This document shows, piece after piece, positions 27,709 through 36,122 of a stretch of 64,000 nt of DNA. The notes beneath the pieces are model-generated. The model worked only from the letters and a program-made list of their open reading frames with translations. It did not search any database and was not told the DNA's origin. The DNA is from Actinomadura rayongensis (GTDB lineage Bacteria; Actinomycetota; Actinomycetes; Streptosporangiales; Streptosporangiaceae): positions 1,879,423-1,943,422 of the forward strand of contig NZ_WUTW01000001.1 in the NCBI RefSeq assembly GCF_009831215.1. Reading direction: 5' to 3'. Numbering within the stretch: the stretch's first letter is position 1; every line of letters starts with the position of its first letter. Both the position numbers and the translations under genes were made by a program.

Positions 27709-30216
27709 ATGGGGGACGCAAGCAGCAGGGACGCCGTGGCCGGTTCGATGTTCAGCGACCCGTTCCGCGGATTCGACTCCCTGACCGGACGGCCGTTCGA
27801 GGCGCCCGAGGCGTGGCGCGCCGACCTCGGCCGGTTCCTCAGCGACACCGGCCGCGACCTCGTCCGGCGCGGTCTGGAGCACGCCGCCCGGCGCGGCGCC
27901 GCCGACCTCGACGTCGTGGACCTGCTCGGCGCGGCGGCCCGGGAGGACCCCGCGCGGGCGCTGCTGCGCGCGGCGGGCGCCGATCCGGACGCGCTGCTGG
28001 CCCGCATCGGCGACCTCGTCGACGGCGAACCCGGCGATCCGCCCGTCACGCTGACCCCGGCGGCCAAGCGCGCGCTGCTGGACGCGCAGCGCGTCTCGCG
28101 GGCGCTGGAGGCCGGGTATCTCGGCCCCGAGCACCTGCTGCTCGGCGCCGCCGCCGGGACGGACACGCCGGCGGTCCGGCTGCTCGGCGCGCAGGGCGTC
28201 ACCGCCAACGAGATCCAGAACGCGCTGCTGGCCCGTCCGTCGCTCGGCGGGCCGGGGCGCGGGCAGGGCGCCGGGCCGTCCCGGACGCCGGTGCTCGACT
28301 CCTGCGGACGCGACGTCACCGCCGCCGCCCGCACCGGCGCGCTGGACCCGGTCGTCGGCCGCGAGGAGGTGATCGCCGAGACGGTCGAGATCCTCGCCCG
28401 CCGCACCCGCAACAACCCGTGCCTCATCGGCGAGCCCGGCGTCGGGAAGACCTCGGTGCTGGAGGGCGTCGCGCAGCGGATCGTGGACGGCGCCGTCCCC
28501 GAACCGCTCAAGGACCTGCGCGTCCTCGACCTCGACCCGTCCCGGCTCGCCGCCGGGAACCGCGCCGAGTCCGCCGACCGCGTCGCGCGGATGCTGGAGG
28601 AGATCCGCGCGTCGTCCGGCGAACTCGTGGTGTTCGTGGACGGCGTCGACCTGCTCGCCGGGTCCGGGGACGCCGCGAGCCTGCTCATGCCCGCGCTCGC
28701 CGACGGGGACGTCCACGTCGTCGCCGCCGGGACGACCGCCGAGTACCGCCGCGCCGTCGGGCGCAACGCGGCGCTGGACCGGCGGTTCCAGCCCGTCCTG
28801 GTCGCCGAGCCCACCCCGGACGGGACGGTCGAGATCCTCGCCGGGCTGCGCGACAAGTACGAGGCGCACCACCAGGTGAAGATCGCCGACAGTGCGCTCG
28901 ACGCCGCCGCGCGGCTGTCGGGCCGGCACGTCCACGGCCGGTTCCAGCCCGACAAGGCCGTGGACGTCCTGGACCGCGCCGCCGCCCGCGTCCGGCTGCG
29001 CGCGCTGTCGCCGCGCGACGACGTCCGCGAGCTGGAGCAGCGGCTCGGCGCGCTGCACCGCGACAAGGAGCAGGCCGTCGCCGACGAGGACTTCCCGCGC
29101 GCCGAACGGCTCCGGATGGAGATCGAGGAGCTGCGGCCCCAGCTCGACCGGGCGCGGCGCGGCCGTCCCCGCGACTGGCGCGAGCACGACGACGACGGCG
29201 CGGTGTCGGAGGGCGCGCCCGAGGTGACGGCCGCCGACATCGCCGACGTCGTCGCGCAGATGACCGGGATCTCCGTCGACCGGCTCACCGAGGAGGAGCG
29301 CGGGCGGCTGATCCGGCTGGAGGAGCACATCGGCGAGCGGATCGTCGGGCAGGAGCAGGCCGTCGCGGCGATCGGGGAGACCGTCCGCCGCGCCCGCGCC
29401 GGGCTCGCCGACCCCGACCGCCCGCTCGGGTCGTTCGTGTTCGTCGGGCCGCCGGGCGTCGGCAAGACCGAGTCGGCGCGGGCGCTCGCCGACGTGCTGT
29501 TCGGCGGGTCCGGACGGCTCACGCTGATCGACCTCGCCGAGTACGGGGAGGCGTTCACGGTGGGGCGCCTCATCGGCCGTCCGCCCGGTTACGTCGGCTA
29601 CGAGGAGGAGGGGCAGCTCACCGAGGCCGTCCGGCGGCGCCCGCACGGCGTCGTGGTGCTGGACGCGATCGAGCGCGCGCACCCGGCCGTCCGCGAGGTG
29701 GTGCTGCGCGTGCTGGACGAGGGCCGCGTCACCGACGGGCAGGGCCGCACGATCGACTTCGGGACGACCATCGTCGTCCTGACGACCGGGGTCGGCGGGC
29801 AGCGGGTCCTGGAGGCGGGCCGCGACAGCCCGGACCTGCGGCACGAGGTGCTGGACCTGCTCGTCGCCGAACTCGGGTCCGAGCTGATCGACCGCGTGGA
29901 CGAGACGATCGTCTTCGCCCGCCTCGACCATCCGCAGCTCCGCGCCGTCGTGGACCTGTTCGTGCGCGGCACGAAGGACCGGCTCGCCGGGCAGGGCGTC
30001 GGGCTGGAGGTGACCGAGGCGGCGCGCGACCTGCTCGCCGAGCACGGCCACCGGCCCGGCGCGGGCGCCCGGCCGCTGCGCGGGACCGTCCGGCGCGAAC
30101 TGGACGGCCCGCTGGCCCGGATGCTGCTCGGCGGCGACCTGACGGAGGGCGACACCGTCCACGTCGACCGGACCGGCGACGACGTCGCGATCTCCGTCGA
30201 GCCCGCGGGCTCCTAG
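27709..30216 (+). CDS. ClpC/ClpB-like AAA+ protein with both Walker B Glu lost
   Basis: 835 residues in HSP100 order: Clp-N-like repeats (to about 190), AAA-1, a UVR-like middle segment (KEQAVADEDFPRAERLRMEI), AAA-2. Walker A is intact in both domains (GEPGVGKTS, Lys247; GPPGVGKTE, Lys586), as are the arginine-finger regions (NAALDRRFQPV; DRVDETIVF) and the GYVGYEEEG pore loop. The catalytic Walker B Glu is Gly312 in AAA-1 (VVFVDGVDLL, normally DE) and Ala653 in AAA-2 (VVVLDAIERAHP, normally DEIEKAHP). Sensor-1 TSN reads TTG at 692-694. It should therefore bind ATP but hydrolyse it poorly or not at all. It is divergent from the NYN/ATPase operon. Not the housekeeping ClpC or ClpB. Confidence 0.88.
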   Translation: MGDASSRDAVAGSMFSDPFRGFDSLTGRPFEAPEAWRADLGRFLSDTGRDLVRRGLEHAARRGAADLDVVDLLGAAAREDPARALLRAAGADPDALLARIGDLVDGEPGDPPVTLTPAAKRALLDAQRVSRALEAGYLGPEHLLLGAAAGTDTPAVRLLGAQGVTANEIQNALLARPSLGGPGRGQGAGPSRTPVLDSCGRDVTAAARTGALDPVVGREEVIAETVEILARRTRNNPCLIGEPGVGKTSVLEGVAQRIVDGAVPEPLKDLRVLDLDPSRLAAGNRAESADRVARMLEEIRASSGELVVFVDGVDLLAGSGDAASLLMPALADGDVHVVAAGTTAEYRRAVGRNAALDRRFQPVLVAEPTPDGTVEILAGLRDKYEAHHQVKIADSALDAAARLSGRHVHGRFQPDKAVDVLDRAAARVRLRALSPRDDVRELEQRLGALHRDKEQAVADEDFPRAERLRMEIEELRPQLDRARRGRPRDWREHDDDGAVSEGAPEVTAADIADVVAQMTGISVDRLTEEERGRLIRLEEHIGERIVGQEQAVAAIGETVRRARAGLADPDRPLGSFVFVGPPGVGKTESARALADVLFGGSGRLTLIDLAEYGEAFTVGRLIGRPPGYVGYEEEGQLTEAVRRRPHGVVVLDAIERAHPAVREVVLRVLDEGRVTDGQGRTIDFGTTIVVLTTGVGGQRVLEAGRDSPDLRHEVLDLLVAELGSELIDRVDETIVFARLDHPQLRAVVDLFVRGTKDRLAGQGVGLEVTEAARDLLAEHGHRPGAGARPLRGTVRRELDGPLARMLLGGDLTEGDTVHVDRTGDDVAISVEPAGS

Positions 30217-30695
30217 GCGCGCTCGGCGCGGGCGCGCGCGATCCGCTCGGCCGCCAGGGCCTCCGCGGTCGCGGGGTCGCCGGTGAAGCTCAGGATGGCG
30301 GCGAGCGGGATGACGCCTCCGCGTCCGCCCCAGTGCCCTTCGGGGATCTCGGTGGGGAACACCCAGACGCGGGCGGGGTCGCGGGGCCAGTGCCCGCGCT
30401 CGGCGTCGAGGACGGCCTCGGTCACCGCCGCGACGACCGCCGCCCGGCCGTCCGCGTCGAGCTGCCCCTCGGGATAGGACGGGACGATCTTGTACCGGGG
30501 CGCGTCGGCGGGCTCGCCGCCGACCCGGATCGCCGCCGGACGGTGCAGGAACGCCCAGGACGCCGCCCGCGTCGCCGGATCGGCGGGGTCGAAGCCCTCG
30601 TGGGTGATCAGCACGTCGGTGATCCGGCGCAGCAGCTCGTCCTCGACGTCGGGGTCGAGGGCGCCTTCCGGGACGTACACGTCGAGCATCGGCAT
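30213..30695 (-). CDS. Tautomerase-superfamily protein
   Basis: 160 residues beginning [13 protein letters not shown]. In the tautomerase superfamily the catalytic residue is Pro-1 after removal of Met, which supports the ATG at 30695; AGGAGG lies 5 bases upstream and settles it. A second tautomerase-like half ([18 protein letters not shown]) follows, so the chain is a fused double domain, but that half starts internally and lacks an N-terminal Pro. Substrate unknown. The 3' end overlaps the ClpC-like gene by 4 bp on the opposite strand. Confidence 0.78.
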   Translation of the reverse strand: MPMLDVYVPEGALDPDVEDELLRRITDVLITHEGFDPADPATRAASWAFLHRPAAIRVGGEPADAPRYKIVPSYPEGQLDADGRAAVVAAVTEAVLDAERGHWPRDPARVWVFPTEIPEGHWGGRGGVIPLAAILSFTGDPATAEALAAERIARARAERA

Positions 30696-30775
30696 CGCGG
30701 CCTCCTGGGCCGGCTCTGCGGCCCGGCTCATCGCCCCCGGCTGATCGCGGCCGGGGGAACGTAGGATCCGATGGC

Positions 30776-31351
30776 ATGTCGCGTCTGGAATTCCGGGTCA
30801 ACGAGCTGACCGTCGGGCAGCTCGCCGAACGGAGCGGGGTCGCCGTCTCGGCGCTCCACTTCTACGAGTCCAAGGGGCTCATCGAGAGCCGGCGGACGGC
30901 GGGCAACCAGCGCCGCTTCGCCCGGGACACGCTGCGCCGCGTCGCGTTCATCAAGGTGTCGCAGCGCGTCGGGATCCCGCTCAGCGACATCCGCGCCGCG
31001 CTCGACACGCTCCCCGAGGGCCGCACGCCGACGTCGGCGGACTGGAAGCGGCTGTCGGAGCTGTGGCGCGCCGACCTGGACGCCCGCATCGACCAGCTCC
31101 AGCGGCTGCGCGACGACCTGGACGACTGCATCGGCTGCGGCTGCCTGTCGATCAGGAAGTGCGCCCTCGCCAACCCCTACGACCGGCTCGGCGACGACGG
31201 GCCGGGGCCGCGCCGGCTGCTCACCGGCGCGGCGCCCAGCCCGGCTCCCAGCGCGGCGCCCAGCCCGGCTCCCAGCGCGGCGCCCAGCCCGGCTCCCGAG
31301 CCTGCCGACGCGAAGGAGCCGACCCTGCCGGACGGCTGCGCGTCCTGCTGA
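30776..31351 (+). CDS. soxR: Redox-sensitive MerR-family regulator SoxR
   Basis: Transcription factor that reads redox-active compounds through a [2Fe-2S] cluster. It has an N-terminal MerR helix-turn-helix ([20 protein letters not shown]), a dimerisation helix, and the cluster loop [12 protein letters not shown] (C-x2-C-x-C-x5-C). The 191 residues exceed the usual 150-175: the tail carries an APSPAPSA repeat and ends in CASC, adding two non-canonical cysteines. In actinomycetes SoxR typically responds to self-made pigments rather than superoxide. It is divergent from the tautomerase gene. Confidence 0.93.
   Translation: MSRLEFRVNELTVGQLAERSGVAVSALHFYESKGLIESRRTAGNQRRFARDTLRRVAFIKVSQRVGIPLSDIRAALDTLPEGRTPTSADWKRLSELWRADLDARIDQLQRLRDDLDDCIGCGCLSIRKCALANPYDRLGDDGPGPRRLLTGAAPSPAPSAAPSPAPSAAPSPAPEPADAKEPTLPDGCASC
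31231..31297 (+). repeat. 24-bp tandem repeat inside soxR
   Basis: About 2.8 perfect copies of a 24-base unit (ggcgcccagcccggctccca plus gcgc) encode the Ala/Pro/Ser tail. Exact copies suggest recent slippage; copy number may vary between strains. Confidence 0.9.
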
Positions 31352-31361
31352 CCGTCCCCGC

Positions 31362-33761
31362 TCAGGACGGCGCCGGGGACCGCACCTCGTGCCCGCGCGG
31401 GTCGATCCGGCGCGGCGCGGGCTCGCGCCCGGCGGGCTGCGTCGGCGGCTCGCGCGGCGGCAGCGGCGGGATCGCGATCTCGGCGGGCTCGTCGCCGAGC
31501 GTCAGGTCCGTCGCGTGGTGGACGAGCTTCAGCCCCGGCCCCTCTAGCAGCTCGTAGCGGGCCTTGTCCGCCGTCACCGTGACCTTGATCCGGTTGTCGC
31601 GGTACCGCATCCGGAACGCCAGCCGGCTGATCCCGCCGGGCAGCCGGGGCGCGAACCGCAGCAGCCCGTCGCGGGCCCGCATCCCGCCGAACCCGGCGAC
31701 CAGGCCCGTCCACGCGCCCGCGAGCGCCGCGATGTGCAGGCCGTCGCGGGTGTTGGCGTTCAGGTCGTGCAGGTCCACCAGCGCCGTCTCGCCGAGGTAG
31801 TCGTGCGCCAGCTCCAGGTGCCCGACCTCGGCGGCGATCACCGCCTGCGTCTGCGCGGACAGCGACGAGTCCCGGACGGTCAGCGTCTCGTAGTACTCGA
31901 AGTCCCGGGCCTTCTGCTCCGCCGTGAACGCCTCTTCGCAGAGGTGCAGCGCGAGCACCAGGTCGGCCTGCTTCACCACCTGCTTGCGGTACAGGTCGAA
32001 GTACGGGTAGTTGAGCAGCAGCGGGTAGTTCTCCGGCGGCGTGTCCTCGAAGTCCCACGGCGCGTGGTTGGTGAACCCCTCCGACTGCGGGTGGACGCCG
32101 AGCCGGTCGTCGTAGGGGATGAACATCGCCGCCGCCGCGTCCCGCCAGGACGCCGCCTCCTCCGACGACACGCCGAGCCGGTCGGCGAGGTCGGGGTGGC
32201 GCATCGCCATCCGCGCCGCCTCCTGGAGGTTCCGGCGGGCCATCAGGTTCGTGTAGATGTTGTTGTCGGCGATGGCGCTGTACTCGTCCGGGCCGGTGAC
32301 GCCGTCGATCCGGAACACGCCCTCGACGTCGTGGTGGCCGAGGCTGCGCCACAGCCGCGCCGTCGCCACGAGGATCTCCAGCCCGACCTCGCGCTCGAAC
32401 TGCTCGTTGCCCGTCGCGTCCACGTACCGGACGACCGCGTCCGCGATGTCGGCGTTGATGTGGAACGCGGCCGTCCCGGCGGGCCAGTAGCCCGAGCACT
32501 CCTGGCCCCGGATCGTCCGCCACGGGAACGCGGCGCCGTCCAGGCCGAGCTGGCGGGCGCGCTCGCACGCCAGCGGCAGCGTCATGTGCCGCCACGACAG
32601 CGCGTCGGCGGCGGCGTCGGGCTGGGTGTAGGTGAGGACGGGCAGGACGTACGTCTCGGAGTCCCAGAACGTGTGCCCGTCGTAGCCCGGCCCGGTCAGC
32701 CCCTTGGACGGGATCAGCCGCCGCTCCGCGCGCGCCCCCGCCTGGAGGATGTGGAACAGCCCGAAGCGGGCGGCCTGCTGGAGTTCGGCGTCGCCGTCGA
32801 CCTCGACGTCCGCGCCGCGCCAGAACTCGTCCAGGTAGGTGCGCTGCTCGTCCAGCAGGCCGTCGAACCCGGTCTGCCGCGCGCCCGCGAGCGCCCCGAC
32901 CACCTGGTCGTGCAGCGCGGGCCGCGACCGGCGCCCCGACCAGCCGTAGGCGACGTACTTGACGATCCGCAGCTTCTGCCCGGGCTCCAGCCGGGTCGCG
33001 ATCGTGGTGCGGCCGACGTCCTCGCTGGACTCGTCGTCCACCGACAGCCGGCCCGGCGCCTCGATCTCGTGCGCCATCCCGGCCGCCATCCGCAGCCCGC
33101 TGACCCGCGTGCCGTGGACGAGGACGACCTTGTTGTGCCCGGCCATGTGCTCCTCGCCGACGAGCGGGGCGCGCAGCGCGGCCGTGCCGCGCGGGTCCCG
33201 GCCGTCGCCCTCGGGCAGCGCCTCGTTGGCCACCAGCTCCGACTGCACGACGACCCGGACGGGATGACCCACCGGCTCGACCTCGTAGGAGATCGCCGCG
33301 ACGGCCCGCTGCGTCAGCGACACCAGCCGCACCGACGTGACGCGGACGGTCCGGTCGGCGGGCGACGTCCACTCCAGCTCGCGCGTCAGCGTTCCCGCGC
33401 GCAGGTCCAGGACGCGTTCGTGCCGGTGCAGGCGCCCGTAGCGGACGTCCAGCGGCTCGTCGTCCACCAGCAGCCGGATGATCTTGCCGTTGGTGACGTT
33501 GATGACCGTCTGCCCCGACTCGGGGTTGCCGTACGCGGCCTCCGCGCTCGGCAGCGGACGCGCCTCGTAGAAGGAGTTCAGATACGTGCCGGGCAGCCCG
33601 TGCGGCTCGCCCTCGTCCAGGTTGCCGCGCAGCCCGAGATGGCCGTTGGACAGCGCGAACACCGACTCGGTCTGCGCGAGCCGGTCCAGCCGCAGGTCGG
33701 TCTCGCGGACGACCCACGGCTCCACCCGGAACAGCGGCCGCTCCGGTTCCTGGTCGCTCAC
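31362..33761 (-). CDS. Glycoside hydrolase family 65 phosphorylase
   Basis: Predicted inverting disaccharide phosphorylase (maltose, trehalose or kojibiose type) releasing beta-glucose 1-phosphate. 799 residues: an N-terminal beta-sandwich ([14 protein letters not shown]), then the (alpha/alpha)6 barrel with [13 protein letters not shown] and GPDEYS, whose Glu493 is the expected general acid. It overlaps the beta-phosphoglucomutase gene by 4 bp, and that enzyme would use its product; this favours a phosphorylase over a hydrolase. Substrate cannot be fixed from sequence. Confidence 0.9.
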   Translation of the reverse strand: MSDQEPERPLFRVEPWVVRETDLRLDRLAQTESVFALSNGHLGLRGNLDEGEPHGLPGTYLNSFYEARPLPSAEAAYGNPESGQTVINVTNGKIIRLLVDDEPLDVRYGRLHRHERVLDLRAGTLTRELEWTSPADRTVRVTSVRLVSLTQRAVAAISYEVEPVGHPVRVVVQSELVANEALPEGDGRDPRGTAALRAPLVGEEHMAGHNKVVLVHGTRVSGLRMAAGMAHEIEAPGRLSVDDESSEDVGRTTIATRLEPGQKLRIVKYVAYGWSGRRSRPALHDQVVGALAGARQTGFDGLLDEQRTYLDEFWRGADVEVDGDAELQQAARFGLFHILQAGARAERRLIPSKGLTGPGYDGHTFWDSETYVLPVLTYTQPDAAADALSWRHMTLPLACERARQLGLDGAAFPWRTIRGQECSGYWPAGTAAFHINADIADAVVRYVDATGNEQFEREVGLEILVATARLWRSLGHHDVEGVFRIDGVTGPDEYSAIADNNIYTNLMARRNLQEAARMAMRHPDLADRLGVSSEEAASWRDAAAAMFIPYDDRLGVHPQSEGFTNHAPWDFEDTPPENYPLLLNYPYFDLYRKQVVKQADLVLALHLCEEAFTAEQKARDFEYYETLTVRDSSLSAQTQAVIAAEVGHLELAHDYLGETALVDLHDLNANTRDGLHIAALAGAWTGLVAGFGGMRARDGLLRFAPRLPGGISRLAFRMRYRDNRIKVTVTADKARYELLEGPGLKLVHHATDLTLGDEPAEIAIPPLPPREPPTQPAGREPAPRRIDPRGHEVRSPAPS

Positions 33762-34510
33762 CCTGCGTCCCCCGTCAGCTCGGAAAGATCGTCCACGACG
33801 CGGTCGGCGCCGTGCGCGGCCAGCGCGGCGGCGTGCTCGGCGTCCACCCGGTTCACCCCGACGACGTACCCGAACGCCCCCGCGCGGCCCGCCTCGACGC
33901 CCGCCAGCGCGTCCTCGAAGACCGCCGCCCGCGCCGCCGGCACGCCGAGTTCCCGCGCGCCCTCCAAGAACGTGTCGGGCGCGGGCTTGCCCGGCAGCTT
34001 GCGCTCGGCGGCGACGACGCCGTCCACCCGGGCGTCGAACAGGTCCTCGATGCCGGTGACGCGCAGCACCTGGGCGGTGTTCGCGCTGGACGACACCACG
34101 GCCGTCTTCAGCCCCGCCGCCCGCGCCGCCCGGACGAACGCGACCGAGCCCTCGAAGACCTCGACGCCGTCCTGCTCGATCAGCGCGAGCACCAGCGCGT
34201 TCTTGCGGTTGCCGAGCCCGGCGACGGTCTCGGCGTCCGGCGGGTCGTCCGGCGCGCCGGCGGGCAGTTCGATGCCGCGCGAGGCGAGGAACGAGCGCGT
34301 GCCGTCGGCGCGCGGCTTCCCGTCGACGTAGGTCGCGTAATCGTTGCGCAGGTCGAACGGGCGGAACGGCTCACCCGTCCGCTCGGACCGTTCCTTCAGG
34401 TAGGCGTCGAACATGCGCTTCCACGCCGCGGCGTGGACCGCGGCCGTCCGCGTGAGGACCCCGTCCAGATCGAACAGGCAGGCCGTCACCTCGTCGGGTA
34501 GTCCCAGCAT
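33758..34510 (-). CDS. pgmB: Beta-phosphoglucomutase-type HAD enzyme
   Basis: 250-residue HAD-superfamily protein: motif [19 protein letters not shown], cap domain, motif [10 protein letters not shown], Lys in KPAPDTF, motif [13 protein letters not shown]. It interconverts beta-glucose 1-phosphate and glucose 6-phosphate. It is coupled (GTGA overlap) to the downstream GH65 gene. The ATG at 34510 gives the usual short N-terminus before motif I; the open frame extends upstream without domain support. Confidence 0.88.
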   Translation of the reverse strand: MLGLPDEVTACLFDLDGVLTRTAAVHAAAWKRMFDAYLKERSERTGEPFRPFDLRNDYATYVDGKPRADGTRSFLASRGIELPAGAPDDPPDAETVAGLGNRKNALVLALIEQDGVEVFEGSVAFVRAARAAGLKTAVVSSSANTAQVLRVTGIEDLFDARVDGVVAAERKLPGKPAPDTFLEGARELGVPAARAAVFEDALAGVEAGRAGAFGYVVGVNRVDAEHAAALAAHGADRVVDDLSELTGDAG

Positions 34511-34649
34511 GGTCTCACTTTCGTCGGCTGCCCCGTCTCCCCGATGATTGCGCTTCTTCCCTCCGCCGGGGCGGGCATTCCCGTGAACTCGCCGTGATCG
34601 GCCCGGGGGCGCCCCGGGTAGGGTCCGGAGGGACACGGGGAGGCATGCA

Positions 34650-36080
34650 ATGGAGCAGGCACAAATCGGCGTCACGGGGCTCGCGGTCATGGGCCGGAAC
34701 CTGGCCCGCAACTTCGCCCGGCACGGCCACGCCGTCGCCCTCCACAACCGGACGGCGGCGCGCACCCGGGAGCTGGTCGAGCAGTTCGGGGACGAGGGGA
34801 CGTTCGTCCCCACCGAGACCGCCGAGGAGTTCGTCGCGGCGCTGGAGCGGCCCCGCAAGCTCGTCGTCATGGTCAAGGCCGGGGCGCCCACGGACGCGGT
34901 CATCGAGGAGTTCGCGCCGCTGCTGGAGCCCGGCGACATGATCATCGACGGCGGCAACGCGCACTTCCTCGACACCCGCCGCCGCGAGGCCGACCTGCGC
35001 CGCCGCAACCTGCTGTTCGTCGGCACCGGCGTGTCCGGCGGCGAGGAGGGCGCGCTGAACGGCCCGAGCATCATGCCCGGCGGGTCGGCCGAGGCGTACG
35101 CGTCGCTCGGCCCGCTGCTGGAGGACATCGCCGCGACCGTGGACGGCACGCCGTGCTGCACCCACGTCGGCGCGGACGGCGCCGGACACTTCGTCAAGAT
35201 GGTCCACAACGGCATCGAGTACGCCGACATGCAGCTCATCGCCGAGTCCTACGACCTGCTGCGGCACGCCGTCGGGCTGGAGCCCGCCGAGATCGCCGAG
35301 GTGTTCCGCACCTGGAACACCGGGCGGCTGGAGTCCTACCTCATCGAGATCACCGCCGAGATCCTCGACCACGCCGACCCCGCGACCGGGCAGCCGTTCG
35401 TGGACGTCGTCCTGGACCGTGCCGAGCAGAAGGGCACCGGACGCTGGACGGTCCAGAGCGCGCTGGACCTCGGCGTCCCCGTCGCGGGCATCGCCGAGGC
35501 CGTGTTCGCCCGCTCGGTCTCCGGCCACACCGGGCTGCGCGCGGCGGCGGCCGGGCTGCCGGGGCCGCGCCCGAACTCGGCGGACGCGTCCGAGCCCGGC
35601 CTCGCCGACGCGATCGAGAAGGCGCTGTACGCGTCCAAGATCGTCGCCTACGCGCAGGGGTTCCACCAGATCGAGGCGGGCGCCGCCGAGTACGGCTGGG
35701 AGATCGACGCGGGCGCGATGGCGACGATCTGGCGCGGCGGCTGCATCATCCGCGCCCGGTTCCTCGACCGCATCCGCGCCGCCTACGCCGCCGACCCGCA
35801 CCTGCCGACGCTGCTCACCGACGAGCACTTCGCGCAGGCCCTCGGCGACGCGCAGGACGCGTGGCGCTCGGTCGTCGCCGCCGCCGCGCGGGCCGGCATC
35901 CCCGCGCCCGGGTTCTCCAGCGCGCTGGCCTACTACGACGCGCTGCGCGCCGGCCGCCTGCCCGCCGCGCTCACCCAGGCCCAGCGCGACTTCTTCGGAG
36001 CGCACACCTACCGCCGCACCGACCGGGACGGCTCCTTCCACACGCTCTGGGGCGGCGACCGCTCCGAGGTCACCGCCTGA
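34650..36080 (+). CDS. gnd: 6-phosphogluconate dehydrogenase, decarboxylating
   Basis: Oxidises 6-phosphogluconate to ribulose 5-phosphate with NADP. 476 residues, the long dimeric class. It has the Rossmann motif [35 protein letters not shown], the [13 protein letters not shown] substrate loop and the [20 protein letters not shown] region with catalytic Lys. Stand-alone, divergent from pgmB. The pentose phosphate pathway also supplies the sedoheptulose 7-phosphate used by the heptose genes at 54-62 kb. Confidence 0.96.
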   Translation: MEQAQIGVTGLAVMGRNLARNFARHGHAVALHNRTAARTRELVEQFGDEGTFVPTETAEEFVAALERPRKLVVMVKAGAPTDAVIEEFAPLLEPGDMIIDGGNAHFLDTRRREADLRRRNLLFVGTGVSGGEEGALNGPSIMPGGSAEAYASLGPLLEDIAATVDGTPCCTHVGADGAGHFVKMVHNGIEYADMQLIAESYDLLRHAVGLEPAEIAEVFRTWNTGRLESYLIEITAEILDHADPATGQPFVDVVLDRAEQKGTGRWTVQSALDLGVPVAGIAEAVFARSVSGHTGLRAAAAGLPGPRPNSADASEPGLADAIEKALYASKIVAYAQGFHQIEAGAAEYGWEIDAGAMATIWRGGCIIRARFLDRIRAAYAADPHLPTLLTDEHFAQALGDAQDAWRSVVAAAARAGIPAPGFSSALAYYDALRAGRLPAALTQAQRDFFGAHTYRRTDRDGSFHTLWGGDRSEVTA

Positions 36081-36122
36081 CGCGTGGCGCGGGCAGTGGG
36101 CGTTCGGGGGCAGGATGGAGGG

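Noticed and set aside
26052..30764. 1570-codon plus-strand frame spanning the NYN gene and the ClpC-like gene
   Set aside because: It runs across two well-supported genes on different strands, lacks motifs, and its composition is that of a shifted GC-rich frame.
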